From NCBI GenBank assembly GCA_033182465.1, contig CP137326.1, positions 1,767,501-1,831,500 of the forward strand: 64,000 bases of DNA, read 5' to 3'. The DNA is from Sanghuangporus weigelae. Taxonomy: Eukaryota; Basidiomycota; Agaricomycetes; Hymenochaetales; Hymenochaetaceae. Shown here piece after piece: positions 61,242 to 64,000 of this stretch; within the stretch, counting starts at the first letter, position 1, and each line of letters begins with the position of its first letter. The translations under genes and the position numbers were made by a program. Below the pieces are notes generated by a model. It saw only the letters and a program-made list of their open reading frames with translations. It did no database searches and was not told the DNA's origin.

Positions 61242-61315
61242 GTTGGTGAAAGCAAAAGACGGAGAAAAGGATAGGCACACGACTCGACCGAGTCAACCAC
61301 GTGCTCAAGAATATA

Positions 61316-61953
61316 TCTTAATATTTAACAGTACTCCGATTTCTACACAGCCACCGCTGACTAAATTCGGACCTTGAATTTGAGCCCTTCTTTTCTCATT
61401 TTCCGCGTGATGCCAAGGTGATTCTACGACATTAAGGAATTTGATCTCCGGTGATCTGCGGATCGATCTGCCTCCACACCACTTCATCAACACATTAATT
61501 CATTCCTTGAGGGAAAAAAATCAGAAAAAAAGCAGGGGAACTTAAAGCATGTATGAATTACATGGATGTGCTCATCAGCCAAAGCACTATTCAAGTCTTG
61601 CTGGAAAAAAGGAAAAAATAGGAAATCTTCGGACATGTAAGCAATGAACAAATGAGATCAGCATCCAAAAACTCTGTTCCTCCTTGCACAATCCAATTCA
61701 GTGTGTCCCATTGAACTGATTAATCTGGGTAAAGCTGTGAAAGTTTCTGCTACATATGAACAGACCAGATATGCTCAATGGAGTTCCTTTTATTTTCTTA
61801 TTTCTGTACATGAGCAAATCAGTGCACCTGACTTCAAGTGTACAACTGATGTGTTGGATTTACATCAAATTGGATAGATAGAATAACCAGTAACGAAAAC
61901 TAGGATTTATGGCCAGCAGGGTTTTCGGCAAAGCCGAAAACGCAAGTTGCTGG
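61316..61953 (+). mobile_element. Non-autonomous Helitron, copy 2
   Basis: 638 bp, inverted relative to copy 1 and closely similar throughout. 5' end A^TCTTAATATT at 61316; 3' end CTGG^T at 61950-61953, preceded by the hairpin ttttcggctttgccgaaaac. It carries a segment of about 55 bp (near 61806-61862) that copy 1 lacks. No coding capacity, so it would depend on a Rep/helicase from elsewhere. The 5' end is 74 bp upstream of the PD-(D/E)XK-like gene B start codon. Confidence 0.85.
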
Positions 61954-62411
61954 TTTATATTATTATAATTGCTCATTTATTATAATTGCTCATATTATGT
62001 CATATACTCACATAATACGACAAAATAATGTACGATGGTACTCACTGTAAACCGTTCAAGATTCTTTAAATGGAATCTTACATCAGTTGTCTGAGGCTGT
62101 TTATAAATATCTTTTTGGTAAATAATAGATCAATAAACAAATGAAATGAATCGAAAATTATGAGCAGAAAGTGCTGAGTACTTTGGCAACGTTCTCCACA
62201 GTCAGAGTATTCACCACTCTGAGTTCTGCATATCCTGAGCTGACTGTTCATGTGCATGCTGGAGTGCAGTGGTCATACACGATGAACAAGACACCTTAGC
62301 GATGCTTAGTACGTACGGGAGTCAAATCAGGTAGTCCTTCCCAATCGGACTTCCCTTTTTTGGACAGAAAACAATGCGCTTTGTTATCATCCGTGTTAAG
62401 CCCGATGCTTC
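61954..62411. other. AT-rich spacer
   Basis: Contains a short tandem duplication (ttataattgctcatt, near 61965-61995). No gene seen. Confidence 0.45.
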
Positions 62412-63072
62412 TCAGCCAGAAAGTGGTGTGTAATGGGTTTCAGCAGCGTTAGGGTCGCAGTATCCTCGAAACACAGCTGTGTCAGTGGAATAGTATAAAA
62501 CAGCACCCAGTAACAGTGCATCCCCGTCTTGAACAACGGTATAGTCTCCATCAGAGTCCTTACTACACGAAATGCCTGAAATCAATCTGACGACGAATAT
62601 CAAAGTAAATCCTCTATGTCCTTGAGCAAGCCGATGCTGATAAACCTCCTACTAAGGTCGACGATCCGAAAGCTCTAGTATTGGAACTTTCCAAGGTTTG
62701 CCTGCGACCCACGCATCATTGTTCATAGGAGCAGATCTCTGACCAGTTTGGATAGCTCGTAGCTGAGGTGACAGGGAAGAAGGAAAGCTTCGTCCAAGCG
62801 CGTTATATATACACCGAGTACCAAACATTCGGTGGTTCATTCGATCCTGCCTTCTCTTTGGAAGTCGTGAGTAGTCCCGAGTCCGACTTACCTGCATTAA
62901 TATACTCGACTTGATACTGAGCTGCCTTAAATGTATAGAGGGACATACACTCAAGTCCAGAGACGAGCGAGAAAAGTAGCAAAACATTCTCAGAATTCCT
63001 GACTGCAAAACTGGGAGTCAAGAACAATCGAGGATTCGTGTGAGTACCAGTCTTTCTCTTGGAGCGTAGCAT
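62412..63072 (-). CDS. Unrecognised gene or gene fragment
   Basis: Three coding-looking blocks on the minus strand: FAVRNSENVLLLFSLVSGLE with SLYTFKAAQYQVEYINAG ending at a GTAAGT; a possible middle exon with AWVAGKPWKVPILELSD; and GISCSKDSDGDYTVVQDGDA ending ETHYTPLSG at 62412. A branch-like region and CAG acceptor precede GISCS. I could not confirm all joins or a start codon, and no domain is recognised, so this may be a real small gene or a remnant. Confidence 0.3.
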
Positions 63073-63407
63073 TGAAGATCAATTATACTTGTACAGCATA
63101 AGTCTTAACCCTGGCGCCGAGCATGTTGGGTGAGTCGCTTGCTGGATCAAAGTAATCCATATGTACTTACAAGTTTGGGATAAGCTTCATGGGCACGACG
63201 ATCGCGAACCTTGTGAAGAAGTAAGGTGTTGCTGTAGTTATTAGTAATAATTTGTAATCGTGGGAATATTGTACTTTACCTGCGGTTTTTGTGGCTCTTT
63301 GAATTAACAACCTCTACTCCTCCTGAACTGAACGTTCATGTCCGCAAATTACTCGACCTCAACCATTGATTGAACCACAACTTATTCCGAGTCTTGAGGT
63401 CGTAATT
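63073..63407. other. Short intergenic stretch
   Basis: 335 bp of presumed promoter DNA for the coiled-coil gene. Nothing specific. Confidence 0.35.
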
Positions 63408-64000
63408 ATGCCAAAGCCAACAGGTCCAGCTGCGGAACTGCAAGACGCCGTGTCGAACTCGGTTGCCGCATTCCTGAAAGCAGCTAATCACGCAGTACGT
63501 TTATTTCCCTACCCATTTGCTTGCAATTCCTCTTAATATCGGACGCGTTCAGCTCGCGTCAGTCGAAGAAGCAAACAAAGAAGAAGTACGGTGTGTGGTA
63601 CAGGATGTACGAGAGGCACAACGGGAGCGTGATGAGCTTCGACGCGAACGCGACGCGCTTTTACAAGAAAAGTTGACTAGCGCGGTCGAGCTGGAGGCTG
63701 CCAGAGGTGAGTCTGAGCGATGGAGAGCTGCAGTGAGTGAGTTCAGCTGTATGAAAGCTTGAGACAGTCTGAAGCGCGTATCTTGCATTGCATTAGGCAG
63801 AGAAATCGGAGTGGATGGTATGATTCTCAATGAGCTGAGGAAAGGACATGTCTATATATTCCTCCTTTCTTAGATAAATCACCAAGCTGAAACAATCACT
63901 CAACTACGCCTCGAAGCACAACAATGGAAAGATCAGTTCATGCGCGTCGACGACGAGAGACTTCGACTATCCGCGCGCAACGACGAGCTCGTCTCTCAAC
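63408..64000 (+). CDS. Coiled-coil protein, 5' part (runs off the window)
   Basis: Start MPKPTGPAAELQDAVSN at 63408. Exons 63408-63494, 63553-63732, 63797-63817 and 63874-64000 (open) join in frame. From about residue 30 the sequence is a strong coiled coil with many Arg, Glu and Leu (VQDVREAQRERDELRRERDA), continuing through AETITQLRLEAQQWKDQFMR and DDERLRLSARNDELVSQ. The third exon is only 21 nt (AEKSEWM) and is phase 0 on both sides. No catalytic domain is visible in this part; the function depends on sequence beyond the window. Possible roles such as chromosome or transport scaffolds are guesses. Confidence 0.7.

Noticed and set aside
1-64000. CRISPR arrays, bacterial operons, rRNA
   Set aside because: None seen; gene structure is fungal throughout.

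Overview
This is nuclear DNA of a filamentous basidiomycete fungus, most likely an agaricomycete. Genes are packed on both strands and interrupted by many short introns, mostly about 50-70 nt, with GT...AG ends. Several families are typical of mushrooms: BTB/POZ proteins, an F-box protein with a zinc-ribbon-like pair of CxxC motifs, and small duplicated DUF6593-like proteins. Splice sites were read by eye. For most genes below the exon lengths add up to an exact multiple of three and join conserved motifs in frame. I call these clean models.

Layout, left arm (1-23.2 kb): the 3' end of a Fet3-type ferroxidase; two BTB/POZ paralogues, one frameshifted; a mitochondrial S-adenosylmethionine carrier divergent from a PA-TM-RING ubiquitin ligase; a small Cys-rich protein; two tandem six-hairpin glycosidases with identical exon lengths; a Sec14-like/RhoGAP protein with a probable 12-nt microexon; an apparently complete Tc1-like transposon; and a four-helix membrane protein.

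Middle (23.2-33.4 kb): an AT-richer, gene-poor island. It holds a worn DDE transposase, unassigned repeat-like DNA, an LTR-like fossil, a gene with a PD-(D/E)XK-like signature, and a short non-autonomous Helitron.

Right arm (33.5-64 kb): an F-box gene; a membrane-anchored aspartic protease; dynactin p62 divergent from TAF6; a proline-rich unknown protein; a secreted S9 dipeptidyl peptidase; a small unknown protein; a poorly preserved multi-pass membrane gene; an importin-7/8-type karyopherin divergent from SNF8/VPS22; two tandem DUF6593-like genes; a second PD-(D/E)XK-like gene; a second copy of the Helitron; and the start of a coiled-coil gene.

The most notable signals are these. The two Helitron copies (32836-33418 and 61316-61953) have textbook A^TC...CTGG^T ends, and each lies with its 5' end about 75-80 bp upstream of a start codon. 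Two divergent nuclease-like genes lie next to them. The Tc1-like element looks recent. A tiny conserved last exon fixes the true ends of the BTB pair. Most of the rest is ordinary housekeeping and secretory content; I see no operon-like or clearly new multi-gene pathway.
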